The notes under the pieces are model-generated. The model did no database searches. It worked only from the letters and a program-made list of their open reading frames with translations, and was not told where the DNA came from. Shown here piece after piece: positions 19,577-29,214 of a stretch of DNA of 64,000 nt (positions are counted from its first letter, which is position 1; the number at the start of each line of letters is the position of its first letter). The stretch lies in assembly GCA_023091665.1 (NCBI GenBank), contig JALJCQ010000024.1, positions 434,001 to 498,000 on the forward strand, given 5' to 3'. Source of the DNA: Pythium myriotylum. Lineage: Eukaryota > Oomycota > Peronosporomycetes > Pythiales > Pythiaceae. The translations under genes and the position numbers were made by a program.

Positions 19577-20875
19577 ATGGTCGCCTCCATCTCCGCCATC
19601 TCCTCGCCTTCGCGAGCCACACGCATGCTCACAGCCCTCCTCCTCGTCCAAAATCGCCGCCGCCTCGCCTCCATCGCAGCTCTCTACGGAGCCCTACGAC
19701 TCGCATTCGGAGGACTCTACTCCTACCCGTGGCAGTTGCCTGGCGTCGCGCTTCGTATCACCTACGTCACGACCGTCGCCATCACCGAGTATGTGGCCCG
19801 TGGTTGCAAGCCGCTCTTCGACGAATGGACGCTTCCGTTCGAGATCATGCGAGCCGTGCTCCGCTGCATCGTCATGTACTACTCGTCGAGCATCCTAGAC
19901 CCGGCACGAGCGCAGTTTCTCCGTCGCCAGTGCGAGTGGGCTGGCGTTGTCCTCGGAGCGATCGCGTGTAGACAGAACGACACGTACACGGAGACGTTCA
20001 CGTACAACGGACTCGAGCACGTCTGGGTCCGTCTGAACTCGTCTCGCCCGTCGTCTTCGTCCGTATCAACGTCATCGAACGGAAGGCCGAAGTACGTGCC
20101 GGTTCGCCGATGCGTGCTCCTCTACTACCACGGCGGCGGGTATGCGATCGTCGCACCCAAGTACTACATCAGCTCCATGAGCGAGCTGCTCGTCAAGATC
20201 AACAACAAGCTGCTCGAGACTCAACGTCCCGGCGACCCGTCGATCCAAATCGAGGTGCTGCTGGCCAACTACCGCAAGGCGCCCGAGTTCCCGTACCCGA
20301 CGCCGCCAAACGACGCTGTGACCATGTTTCGGTATCTTGTGGACGTCGAGGGTGTGTCTCCGGACAGCATTCTCGTGGCGGGCGACAGTGCAGGTGCTGG
20401 TCTGGCGCTGGCGACGTTGGTGCGGGTGCGTGATCAGACGCCGATGCAGCTTCCGTGCGGAGCGATCTTGTCATGTCCGTACGTGGATCTGGAGATGCGA
20501 GGCGACGAACGAAAAGCTCCGTATTGCTTTGTCGCGAATGGAGCTGTTGAGAATATCCCGAGGGGCTACGTTCCATGGGGTGGTTGTCCGAAGACCTGGG
20601 GCGACGCATCACCACTGCACTGCAACCTTGGCGGCCTACCTCCGGTCTACGTGATCACAGGCGAGTTCGACTACATCCTCCCGCAGGCGCAACGGCTCAT
20701 GGAGCGAGCGAAAGAGGATGGAGCGACGAATTGGACGCTGGACGTGCATCGGCACATGGTGCACGTGTTTATGAATCTGCCGTCGATGGTTTTACCGAGC
20801 GCGAGTCGAGGTTTGGAGGCGATGGCAGTGTTTGCGGCGGACAAACTGTCGACGAGGCCTGCGTGCGCATTTTGA
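19577..20875 (+). CDS. Membrane-anchored HSL-type alpha/beta hydrolase, array copy 5
   Basis: 432 residues, ATG at 19577. HGGG 185-188 (YYHGGGYAIVAP), Ser271, Asp365 in TGEFDYILPQ, His396. A serine-rich linker (about 155-170, SSRPSSSSVSTSSNG) sits just before the catalytic core. It is nearly identical to copy 6 at 21742-23040 from start to stop, apart from a patch at residues 308-335 and the last few residues (AADK...CAF versus AAGK...CAC). Flanks are unrelated. Confidence 0.92.
   Translation: MVASISAISSPSRATRMLTALLLVQNRRRLASIAALYGALRLAFGGLYSYPWQLPGVALRITYVTTVAITEYVARGCKPLFDEWTLPFEIMRAVLRCIVMYYSSSILDPARAQFLRRQCEWAGVVLGAIACRQNDTYTETFTYNGLEHVWVRLNSSRPSSSSVSTSSNGRPKYVPVRRCVLLYYHGGGYAIVAPKYYISSMSELLVKINNKLLETQRPGDPSIQIEVLLANYRKAPEFPYPTPPNDAVTMFRYLVDVEGVSPDSILVAGDSAGAGLALATLVRVRDQTPMQLPCGAILSCPYVDLEMRGDERKAPYCFVANGAVENIPRGYVPWGGCPKTWGDASPLHCNLGGLPPVYVITGEFDYILPQAQRLMERAKEDGATNWTLDVHRHMVHVFMNLPSMVLPSASRGLEAMAVFAADKLSTRPACAF
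20500..20581 (+). other. Diverged patch inside duplicate hydrolases
   Basis: About twenty base differences from the matching 22665-22746 fall in these 82 bp, many of them silent. Hundreds of bases on either side are identical by eye. Residues change from FVANGAVENIP to VLANGAIEDVP. Confidence 0.85.
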
Positions 20876-21741
20876 GTTTTACTCTGGGAAGCTCAAGCGG
20901 CTGTCGTCCTGCCTGACTAGCGTTGAAGTCCTATTTGGTAGGAGAGTCTCTCCGGTTCATGGTCTGTAAACAGGATCGACGTTTGTTGAGTGAGTGATAA
21001 CAACGTCTCTTGTTTACTGGTGCACTGTCATGTTCTCTTAAAGCCATTTGTCTTGATTGAACTTGTGTTCTCTCCGCTCCCACGACTCACCGAACACGTC
21101 AAATATGGCATTGGTCGGCCTGTGGTTGCGCACAGCTCAGCAAGAAGTCGTAGAGAATTGTCGGAGGACCGTGGTCTTCCCATGGGTCTACCATACTCGA
21201 TTCAATTCTTCTTCGCAGGTGGATGTTCTGCCCGCCCGGCGATTCGAGTGTCCGTGGCAGGCTTGGTAAAGACTCTTCCATGACACTAGACCATGAAGAT
21301 CTCCAGACGTTAGGCGAGGCGCCGAGTACATTCGTGGAGTAGTTCTCTGGCGTTCGTTATAGAGTGAGCACCTCATCCCCAGCGACTGCACAATCCCAGG
21401 GCAGGCCAAGCCGCGTGCCGTTTCTAGTCATCAAGAGTCCTGATTCCGAGCGCTCAAACCGTAGAGCTAGATTCATAGGAGCTAGATTTCGATCGGTCTC
21501 ACTTTCAAGGGACCCGGAAGATAGAGAAAGACAGGGGGCACAATCCCGTGGAACATCAGTCATCACGTGGGTGTTGAGACACAGTCCATGCAAACGAGTC
21601 TGTGCCCACATCCATGATATGATCACCTGCCGCGTCATCCGAAGAGAAATATCATGTCCAGACCGAAGACCCCGTCCCCTTGAAAGAAGACCTGGCCCAA
21701 GCTGGTGCGACCGACCATTCAAGAATCCGAACACACCCTCA
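20876..21741. other. Intergenic, no gene seen
   Basis: 866 bp between the twin hydrolases. The frame of copy 6 stays open back to 21364, but this extension is absent from copy 5 and I do not count it as coding. Confidence 0.55.
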
Positions 21742-23040
21742 ATGGTCGCCTCCATCTCCGCCATCTCCTCGCCTTCGCGAGCCACACGCATGCTCACAGC
21801 CCTCCTCCTCGTCCAAAATCGCCGCCGCCTCGCCTCCATCGCAGCTCTCTACGGAGCCCTACGACTCGCATTCGGAGGACTCTACTCCTACCCGTGGCAG
21901 TTGCCTGGCGTCGCGCTTCGTATCACCTACGTCACGACCGTCGCCATCACCGAGTATGTGGCCCGTGGTTGCAAGCCGCTCTTCGACGAATGGACGCTTC
22001 CGTTCGAGATCATGCGAGCCGTGCTCCGCTGCATCGTCATGTACTACTCGTCGAGCATCCTAGACCCGGCACGAGCGCAGTTTCTCCGTCGCCAGTGCGA
22101 GTGGGCTGGCGTTGTCCTCGGAGCGATCGCGTGTAGACAGAACGACACGTACACGGAGACGTTCACGTACAACGGACTCGAGCACGTCTGGGTCCGTCTG
22201 AACTCGTCTCGCCCGTCGTCTTCGTCCGTATCAACGTCATCGAACGGAAGGCCGAAGTACGTGCCGGTTCGCCGATGCGTGCTCCTCTACTACCACGGCG
22301 GCGGGTATGCGATCGTCGCACCCAAGTACTACATCAGCTCCATGAGCGAGCTGCTCGTCAAGATCAACAACAAGCTGCTCGAGACTCAACGTCCCGGCGA
22401 CCCGTCGATCCAAATCGAGGTGCTGCTGGCCAACTACCGCAAGGCGCCCGAGTTCCCGTACCCGACGCCGCCAAACGACGCTGTGACCATGTTTCGGTAT
22501 CTTGTGGACGTCGAGGGTGTGTCTCCGGACAGCATTCTCGTGGCGGGCGACAGTGCAGGTGCTGGTCTGGCGCTGGCGACGTTGGTGCGGGTGCGTGATC
22601 AGACGCCGATGCAGCTTCCGTGCGGAGCGATCTTGTCATGTCCGTACGTGGATCTGGAGATGCGTGGAGACGAACGAAAAGCTCCATACTGCGTGCTAGC
22701 TAATGGCGCAATCGAGGACGTCCCGAGGGGCTACGTTCCGTGGGGCGGTTGTCCGAAGACCTGGGGCGACGCATCACCACTGCACTGCAACCTTGGCGGC
22801 CTACCTCCGGTCTACGTGATCACAGGCGAGTTCGACTACATCCTCCCGCAGGCGCAACGGCTCATGGAGCGAGCGAAAGAGGATGGAGCGACGAATTGGA
22901 CGCTGGACGTGCATCGGCACATGGTGCACGTGTTTATGAATCTGCCGTCGATGGTTTTACCGAGCGCGAGTCGAGGTTTGGAGGCGATGGCAGTGTTTGC
23001 AGCGGGCAAACTGTCGACGAGGCCTGCGTGCGCATGTTAG
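21742..23040 (+). CDS. Membrane-anchored HSL-type alpha/beta hydrolase, array copy 6
   Basis: 432 residues from the ATG at 21742, which is where identity with copy 5 begins. The catalytic motifs are at the same positions as in copy 5 (185-188, Ser271, Asp365, His396). Both copies look functional. Identity at silent sites shows that the duplication or conversion is very recent. Confidence 0.92.
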   Translation: MVASISAISSPSRATRMLTALLLVQNRRRLASIAALYGALRLAFGGLYSYPWQLPGVALRITYVTTVAITEYVARGCKPLFDEWTLPFEIMRAVLRCIVMYYSSSILDPARAQFLRRQCEWAGVVLGAIACRQNDTYTETFTYNGLEHVWVRLNSSRPSSSSVSTSSNGRPKYVPVRRCVLLYYHGGGYAIVAPKYYISSMSELLVKINNKLLETQRPGDPSIQIEVLLANYRKAPEFPYPTPPNDAVTMFRYLVDVEGVSPDSILVAGDSAGAGLALATLVRVRDQTPMQLPCGAILSCPYVDLEMRGDERKAPYCVLANGAIEDVPRGYVPWGGCPKTWGDASPLHCNLGGLPPVYVITGEFDYILPQAQRLMERAKEDGATNWTLDVHRHMVHVFMNLPSMVLPSASRGLEAMAVFAAGKLSTRPACAC

Positions 23041-23148
23041 CTGAGCAGTGCATCTTTGTGCTGAGGGCATAATCAGATCAAATGATGACTCGCCCCTTCG
23101 CCCACCATCCATAATAGCTGTTCATTCATTGTCTGTCTTCCTCCAACA

Positions 23149-24438
23149 ATGGTTCCAGGGTCACGACTCGCCCTTGACTCGCGCTTCTCTTTCCACCGGA
23201 TAGCTGATGCTGTTCGAAGGAATCCATCGCGAATTGTTGCAGCTTTTGGCGTTGGCTCTGCCTATGCTGTGATAGCGTGGCTTCTGGGCAGCTTGTACCA
23301 GTATCCTTGGCAGCTGCCTCCAGTCGCAGTTCGGCTTGCGGCGACAGCGACAGCCACGTTCATGAAGTATGTAGCTCGAGGTTGTAAGCCACGATTCCCA
23401 GAGTGGACGCTGCGGTACGAGCTGATTCGCGCGACGATCTACTGCGCGATGAGCAATTACGGCCACCACATGCTGAAGCAGCCAAATGCAGCACTCATTC
23501 GCCGCCAGAGCGAGTTATTCGGAACAATCGCTGGGCACTTTACGAGCATGCACACCAAAACCTTCGTCACACCATTCTTCTATGAAGGTCTCGAACATCT
23601 CTGGGTGCGACGGGCCGGGCTTGTCTCGTCAACTGCAAGAGATCGAGTTGTGCTGCTATACTTTCACGGCGGTGGATACGTGTTTTTGAGCCCGCGAATG
23701 TACAGCAGCTTTGGGAGTGAGCTCCAGTCAAGAATCGCGCGAATGCTCGACAAGAAGCTAGGTGTCGGTACGGTTGAGGTGGACGTTCTCTTGGCGAACT
23801 ACAGGAAGGCTCCTGAGCATCCGTATCCCAAGGCTCCTCTTGACGCCGTGGCAATGTACAAGTATCTCTTGGAAGTGGAGAGCGTGCCTCCTGACCGTAT
23901 CATTGTCATGGGTGACAGTGCTGGCGCTGGCCTTTCGTTAGCAATGATGCTGCGCCTGCGAGACGAGGATCCGAGTTTACTCCCGCTAGCAGGAATGTTT
24001 TGCTGCCCGTTTGTGGACCTGGGTTCGAAAGGAGATAATTCAGGCCTCTGCATCTTCTCGCACCACATCGCACGATCGTTTGGAGACACTTACTTTCGTG
24101 GCGAAGGGTCTCCGGCAACGTGGGGCGACGCCTCTCCAATCCATTGCGACCTGCACAGCCTTCCGCCTGTATACATCCAGGGTGCAGCCTTCGATTTCTT
24201 TCTCTCTCATTCCAAGAGGCTCGTCCAGAAGGCTCACGATACTGGGCTCAGCAATTGGACACTTGAGGTATTTCCAAACATGCCCCACGTGTTCAGTACG
24301 ACGCCGGTGTCTGTATTGCCAGAAGCCGGCGCAAGTCTCGATGCATTTGCTGGGTATGCTGCGGATCGATTTATAACCTCGATTCGTAACGGGCCATCAG
24401 ATCATTCTGGTGGCCAGGGGGCCCGCATCGAAGCTTAA
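23149..24438 (+). CDS. Membrane-anchored HSL-type alpha/beta hydrolase, array copy 7
   Basis: 429 residues, ATG at 23149, only 108 bp after copy 6. HGGG 174-177, Ser257, Asp349, His380. The block before the acid residue is GAAFDFFLSHS instead of AELDYILSHS. The usual GDERKxPYC block is reduced to KGDNSGLCIF, a local change in the lid-side region. The C-terminal tail after the last helix is longer and hydrophilic (SIRNGPSDHSGGQG). A TTCATTCATTGTCT element about 25 nt before the ATG resembles an oomycete Inr. Confidence 0.9.
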   Translation: MVPGSRLALDSRFSFHRIADAVRRNPSRIVAAFGVGSAYAVIAWLLGSLYQYPWQLPPVAVRLAATATATFMKYVARGCKPRFPEWTLRYELIRATIYCAMSNYGHHMLKQPNAALIRRQSELFGTIAGHFTSMHTKTFVTPFFYEGLEHLWVRRAGLVSSTARDRVVLLYFHGGGYVFLSPRMYSSFGSELQSRIARMLDKKLGVGTVEVDVLLANYRKAPEHPYPKAPLDAVAMYKYLLEVESVPPDRIIVMGDSAGAGLSLAMMLRLRDEDPSLLPLAGMFCCPFVDLGSKGDNSGLCIFSHHIARSFGDTYFRGEGSPATWGDASPIHCDLHSLPPVYIQGAAFDFFLSHSKRLVQKAHDTGLSNWTLEVFPNMPHVFSTTPVSVLPEAGASLDAFAGYAADRFITSIRNGPSDHSGGQGARIEA

Positions 24439-24515
24439 ATATATTCACGAATCCGTACTAAAACGTCGTTAACATGCAATAGAAATTGTCGTCTTGCGAC
24501 AGAGCAACACGGAAG

Positions 24516-25748
24516 TCAGTACGCTTTGGCCGCCAGACTTGACTCTCCTTTCATGGCCCGGGCAAACTGCTCGACTGCGTATTCGCTCAGAGCATCCCAG
24601 CTGACCTTAGCACTGGGCCAGATCGAGCTGGGCATTGAGGCGAATCCATGAGGGACATTCGGAATGATCTCCAGTTTCCAACTCGTTTGGCCATCGACAA
24701 GTGCCTTCTTGAAAAGCCGCTCGGCGTGTGGGCGAATGTAGTCAAGTTCAGCCGCTTGAATGTACACAGGAGGAAGTCCGCTCAAGTCGCAGTGGACTGG
24801 GGAAGCATCGCCCCATGAGCCCGAGTCCCCACCGTGGGGATAGTAGGCCTTCCACGACCCTTCAACGGCGATGTCCCCGAGAATACAGAACGGCACTTTA
24901 CGCTCGTCGCCCTTGGTCTCGATATCCACAAATGGATACAGAAGGATCCCGGCAAGAGGCAGCATGGTTGGACCTTCGTCGCGAGCACGAAGCAGAGTCG
25001 TCATGGTCAGTCCCCCACCGGCACTGTCCCCCATGACGATCACCTGGTGCGGCTGCAGCATTTGATCGGTCAGAAGGTACTTGTACACTGCGTAAGCGTC
25101 CTGCGGAGGTCGAGGGTACGGGAACTGCGGAGCCTTGCGGTAGTTTCCCAGCAAGAGCTCGACGTGGACGTGGTTCCCGACTTGCTCTCGTAGCCGCCTG
25201 TCGATGCGAGTAAGCAGCTCGCTAGCGATGCCAATGTAAACGGCGGGAGCGCCGATGAGGAAGCCGCCACCGTGGAAGAAGAGCACGACCACGCGGTGGG
25301 CCGCTTTTGGCGGCGGGCTCGCTGGGCGTACCCAAATGTGCTCCAGCCCGTTGAACTGGAACTGCTCAATGGTCGTGCCATATGCACGCGTTGTCTCCTG
25401 GACGCCTTTGATGGCTTCGACCTCGGTCATCTTGCGAATCACCTCGGCGTTCTCCGCCACGCAGACGCAGTCACCGTACTTGGTGGTGATGCAGCGCATG
25501 ACGGCTTGCGTGATCTCTGCCGCGAGCGTCCATTCGGAGAAGAGCGGTCTGCAGCCGCGCGCGACGTACTTGGCGAGAGCAAGCGACGCGGCGGCGCCGA
25601 GGCGCAGCGCGAGCCCAGGCACCTGCCACTGGTGCTTGTAAAGCCCACGCAGCGACGACGCGAGCTTCGCGTGCACGACCGGCGCCACCAGCACGAGTCC
25701 GAGAAGCGCGAACGACCAGTGGATCTCACTCCAGCGCGGCTCCGTCAT
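24516..25748 (-). CDS. Membrane-anchored HSL-type alpha/beta hydrolase, array copy 8
   Basis: 410 residues, ATG at 25748. The turn is KHQWQVPG, so the first proline of the usual PWQLPG is lost. HGGG 159-162 (FFHGGGFLIGAP), Ser242, Asp336, His367 (VPHGF). It shares YRKAPQFPYP-x-PPQDA and LLYPF(V/I)D with the isolated copy at 55024, and QWQVPG/YPWQVPG with copy 9. The three form one subclade. Confidence 0.9.
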   Translation of the reverse strand: MTEPRWSEIHWSFALLGLVLVAPVVHAKLASSLRGLYKHQWQVPGLALRLGAAASLALAKYVARGCRPLFSEWTLAAEITQAVMRCITTKYGDCVCVAENAEVIRKMTEVEAIKGVQETTRAYGTTIEQFQFNGLEHIWVRPASPPPKAAHRVVVLFFHGGGFLIGAPAVYIGIASELLTRIDRRLREQVGNHVHVELLLGNYRKAPQFPYPRPPQDAYAVYKYLLTDQMLQPHQVIVMGDSAGGGLTMTTLLRARDEGPTMLPLAGILLYPFVDIETKGDERKVPFCILGDIAVEGSWKAYYPHGGDSGSWGDASPVHCDLSGLPPVYIQAAELDYIRPHAERLFKKALVDGQTSWKLEIIPNVPHGFASMPSSIWPSAKVSWDALSEYAVEQFARAMKGESSLAAKAY

Positions 25749-26160
25749 GGCGACGCTTCTTCGAGAAATGGGGGGAGCGCGATCCAGGATTCCGCGGAAC
25801 GAATTGCTCGGCTGCTCATCATCCTTAGGGCCTCGGTGACGTCAAGCTCTTCAGCAGTTAGTCCATCATGTGGTCCACATGGAGACTAAAGAAAGAGCGA
25901 TTACGGGCATCCTGGAGACCAGGCCCCGCCTGGTCTCCAGGATGCCCGTAATCGCTCTTTGCATGTCCATTTCCAGCCTTGGGCATGCTGGAAGCCCCTG
26001 GATATGCAGAGAGCGATTACAGGTCCGATGAGTCTCGTTTAGTACGCTGGGTCACTTGAACAAGAAGAAGAGACGCGGTGGCGTCGACGAATCCGGACGA
26101 ACGTCCGTGTCTCCGCGTGCGGGCTCGGTCTCACTCGGCGATTCACCACGACCTGCCAAG
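25749..26160. other. Divergent intergenic region with a long hairpin
   Basis: 412 bp between hydrolase copies 8 (minus) and 9 (plus). The 33-bp-arm hairpin at 25892-25960 lies in the middle. A further partial copy of its AGAGCGATTACAGG end is at about 26012-26025. Confidence 0.6.
25892..25960. repeat. Perfect inverted repeat, 33-bp arms
   Basis: Left arm 25892-25924 and right arm 25928-25960 match perfectly around a 3-base CCC loop. The outer ends read AAAGAGCGATTACGGG. This is the strongest hairpin in the window. Confidence 0.93.
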
Positions 26161-27426
26161 ATGGTGTCGATCTCTGTGCTGACTCTTCAAGGCTCGACGA
26201 TCCTGGAGCGACTCCAGCAGCTTCAGACCAACCAGGGACAGCTTCAGCCTTTCATCCTCCCGGTCGTGGTCTCCGGCTCGCTCTACGCATTCTTCGCCTA
26301 CAACCTTCGCGGTCTCTACAACTACCCGTGGCAAGTGCCTGGCGTTGCACTGCGTCTTATCTCGACTGCTGGGCTCGTGGTCGCCAAGTACGTCGCTCGA
26401 GGCTGCAAGCCGCTCTTTGAGGAATGGACGCTGAGCGCTGAGCTCTTGCAAGGCATGATGCGGTGCATGTACGCCAACTACGGCGACCGCATGACCACTC
26501 CCAGCAACGTCAAGATCCTCCTCCACGACTCGATTGTCTCCACCAAGAAAAGCAGCGCCGCGGTTGCCAAGGCCCACGGCGTCACAGCTGAGTATTTTGA
26601 GTTCAACGGGCACGAGCACATCTGGATCCGAGGGCTGGACAGTGCTCGAAAGTCGCCGAAACAGCGTTTCGTTGTGGTGTATTACCACGGCAGCGGCTTC
26701 TGCCTACTCTGCCCAGGAAACTACACCTCGGTGGGTGGGCTCTTGCAGACGAGAATCCGCAAGCGACTTCAGCAGAAGCTGGGCCACGATGTGCAGTTCG
26801 ACATCTTGCTCGCCCACTACCGCAAAGCTCCCGAATTCCCGCACCCCCGAGGTCCTCAGGACGCGTACACCATGTACAAATATGTGTTGGACCGTGAGAA
26901 ACTACCGCCTAGCCATGTAGTCGTCATGGGAGATAGTGCTGGCGCCGCTCTGGCGCTCACGACGATGCTTCGTGCAAGAGACGAGGACCCGAAGTTGATG
27001 CCTGCCGCCGGTGTGCTGCAGAGTCCGTTCGTGGACAGGGAGACCAAAGGAGATGAACGCAAGACGCCGTACTGCATTCTTGCAGACAAGGCTGTTGAAG
27101 GTTATTGGAACGCTTATATCCCAGAAAAGGGCGGCCCGAAGGTGTGGGGCGATGCTTCGCCAGTCCACTGCGACCTCAGCGGCCTCCCTCCTACGTATAT
27201 CCAAGCAAGCGAGTTGGACTACATCGTCTCTCACTCGAAGCGGCTCATGAACAAGGCGCTCTCGGACGGGCAAACCAACTGGAAGCTGGAGATCTTCCCA
27301 AACATGCCGCACTGCTTCATCGTTGCGCCTATTGGGTTTTTGTGTCATACTGAGGAGGGTCTGGACAAGATTAGCGAGTACACTGCTACCCAACTAGCGC
27401 GTGCGGGGAAGTCGGAGCGAAACTGA
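26161..27426 (+). CDS. Membrane-anchored HSL-type alpha/beta hydrolase, array copy 9 (HGSG variant)
   Basis: 421 residues from the ATG at 26161. The open frame to 26056 starts with TTG, and MVSIS matches the start of neighbouring paralogs. The oxyanion motif is HGSG at 176-179 (YYHGSGFCLLCPG) instead of HGGG; the two cysteines that follow are also unusual. Ser259 in GDSAGAAL, Asp353 and His384 (MPHCF) remain. ANYRK is changed to AHYRK. The catalytic triad is therefore complete, but the oxyanion hole is altered. Confidence 0.9.
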   Translation: MVSISVLTLQGSTILERLQQLQTNQGQLQPFILPVVVSGSLYAFFAYNLRGLYNYPWQVPGVALRLISTAGLVVAKYVARGCKPLFEEWTLSAELLQGMMRCMYANYGDRMTTPSNVKILLHDSIVSTKKSSAAVAKAHGVTAEYFEFNGHEHIWIRGLDSARKSPKQRFVVVYYHGSGFCLLCPGNYTSVGGLLQTRIRKRLQQKLGHDVQFDILLAHYRKAPEFPHPRGPQDAYTMYKYVLDREKLPPSHVVVMGDSAGAALALTTMLRARDEDPKLMPAAGVLQSPFVDRETKGDERKTPYCILADKAVEGYWNAYIPEKGGPKVWGDASPVHCDLSGLPPTYIQASELDYIVSHSKRLMNKALSDGQTNWKLEIFPNMPHCFIVAPIGFLCHTEEGLDKISEYTATQLARAGKSERN

Positions 27427-27500
27427 GCGAGAGGCGGTTAGTAGTTGAGTTAGATTGCGTAGGAAAACACGTGTATTCGTGTACGCAGATACTGTTGGCG

Positions 27501-28799
27501 CTAAGCAAAGTCAGCTGCTTGGAGAGCGTGAGCGAACTTGGTTGCCGCGTACTCGCCCATGGCGTCGAGACCACGCGCAGCACTTGGGATCATGTCAGCA
27601 GGGAAGACTGTGAACACATGCGGCACGTTGTGGAAGATCTCGACTTCCCAGTCCTTGTCACTGTCCTCCTTCGCCTTTTCCATGAGTCTCTTGGAATGGG
27701 AGAGGATGTAGTCGAGTTCAGCCGCCTGAATGTACACAGGTGGGAGCCCACTCAAGTCGCAGTGGACGGGCGAGGCGTCGCCCCATGTCGATGGGTGGCC
27801 CTCCCGAGGGTGGTAACTTTCGTAAATGGCAATACCGGCCTTGTCGCCAATAATGCAGTACGGCACCTTGCGCTCATCACCACCGACTTCTAGATCCACA
27901 AAGGGACACGAGAGGACTCCCGCTAGGGGCAGAAGTTCAGGACTCTCGTCTCGCAAGCGAAGCATCGTCGCGAGGGCCAAACCTGCTCCAGCACTATCGC
28001 CGGAGACAATGATGTTAGACGGCGACACCTTTTGCTCGCTGATCACATACTTGTACATTGTCACGGCATCGAGAACAGGCGTTGGGTGTGGGTGCTCGGG
28101 GATCTTGCGGTAGTTGGCCAGCAGCACATCAACGTCGACTTCTACGTCCGGTCCGAGCTTGTCGCGAAGACGATCGTGGATGCGGTGTTGCAGCTCAATG
28201 GCAACTGGCAGGTACATACGTGGACTGAGCACAGCATACCCACCGCCGTGGTAGTAGAGGAAGACGACCCGTCGGCGAGGTTTGTTTGGTTCAGACACAT
28301 CTGATGACGCCGGCTTGGAGCGGACCCAGAGATGCTCAAGGCCGTTGTAGTAGAAGGCCTCGCTGGTCGTCGCGAGCTTCCGCGAGACGACGAAGCCCAG
28401 AGCAGTTCCAACAACCTCGCTCTGTCGACGCAAAAATTGGGCGCACGCGGGTTTGAGCATGCGGTCACCGTAGTTGGCGAGCATGGCCCGCATCGCCGCT
28501 CGCAGCAACTCGAACGAGAGCGTCCATTCGGGGAACAGCGGCTTGAATCCTCGCGCGGCATACTCAGCCAATGTGATGCTGATCGTGTAGAGTAGGCGGA
28601 GCGCGACGCCTGGGAGTTGCCACGGCCTCTCGTAGAAACCGCCGAGCGTGAGCGCAAGCGCAGCCCAGACCGAGCCGGCCACAGCCGCGCGCTTGAGCAG
28701 GCGACGCACGCCGACCCGGTTCGTGTAAACCGCGAGTGCGAGCAGCGTCGTCTGGATGCGCCCGGCAGGCCCTCGCGTGGCAGCTGAGATCGAGACCAT
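27501..28799 (-). CDS. Membrane-anchored HSL-type alpha/beta hydrolase, array copy 10
   Basis: 432 residues from the ATG at 28799, chosen because MVSIS matches copy 9 and the length equals copies 5 and 6. Another in-frame ATG at 28850 would add 17 residues. HGGG 184-187, Ser269 in SGDSAGAG, Asp363, His394. Its N-domain (ERPWQLPG, EYAARGFKPLFPEWTL, FLRRQSEV) pairs it with copy 12. The stop is 75 bp from that of copy 9 on the opposite strand. Confidence 0.9.
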   Translation of the reverse strand: MVSISAATRGPAGRIQTTLLALAVYTNRVGVRRLLKRAAVAGSVWAALALTLGGFYERPWQLPGVALRLLYTISITLAEYAARGFKPLFPEWTLSFELLRAAMRAMLANYGDRMLKPACAQFLRRQSEVVGTALGFVVSRKLATTSEAFYYNGLEHLWVRSKPASSDVSEPNKPRRRVVFLYYHGGGYAVLSPRMYLPVAIELQHRIHDRLRDKLGPDVEVDVDVLLANYRKIPEHPHPTPVLDAVTMYKYVISEQKVSPSNIIVSGDSAGAGLALATMLRLRDESPELLPLAGVLSCPFVDLEVGGDERKVPYCIIGDKAGIAIYESYHPREGHPSTWGDASPVHCDLSGLPPVYIQAAELDYILSHSKRLMEKAKEDSDKDWEVEIFHNVPHVFTVFPADMIPSAARGLDAMGEYAATKFAHALQAADFA

Positions 28800-29214
28800 C
28801 GGCACGGAAAATGGAGAAGTGGACGCTGAGAGAACTGTCAACGTCTGCATCAACAACGATGACCGCTGAGGAGCTACGGAGAATGTTGCGGTTTCGGCCA
28901 ATCAACCGGTGGAAAGGCGGCAACAACCAATCGATGACGCTTTGACAGCGGTAAGTGGGTACCGCTGGTAATCAGGAGGCGCAATCCGTGGCGATCTTCA
29001 AGCATCACAGGAAGCGTGTGGATCCTTCGAAATGCTGCGATTATCGAAAAAAAAAAGTATCTGTAGGTATCAGTGCTGCGAGGCGCCGACTTGACGTTGT
29101 CGAGTCACCACGTGCCTGGGATCCTCACTACACACAGGGTTGAACTCGGTCTGTATCCAGCGAGGAGCTACGCCTCGATACATGGAGGAGATACAGTAGG
29201 AATATATTCTTGGT
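28800..29214. other. Intergenic, no gene seen
   Basis: 415 bp on the 5' side of copy 10 and the 3' side of copy 11 (both minus). An A10 run is at about 29048. Nothing else seen. Confidence 0.5.

Noticed and set aside
21364..21741. 126-codon N-terminal extension of hydrolase copy 6
   Set aside because: Absent from the otherwise identical copy 5; the conserved start is the ATG at 21742.
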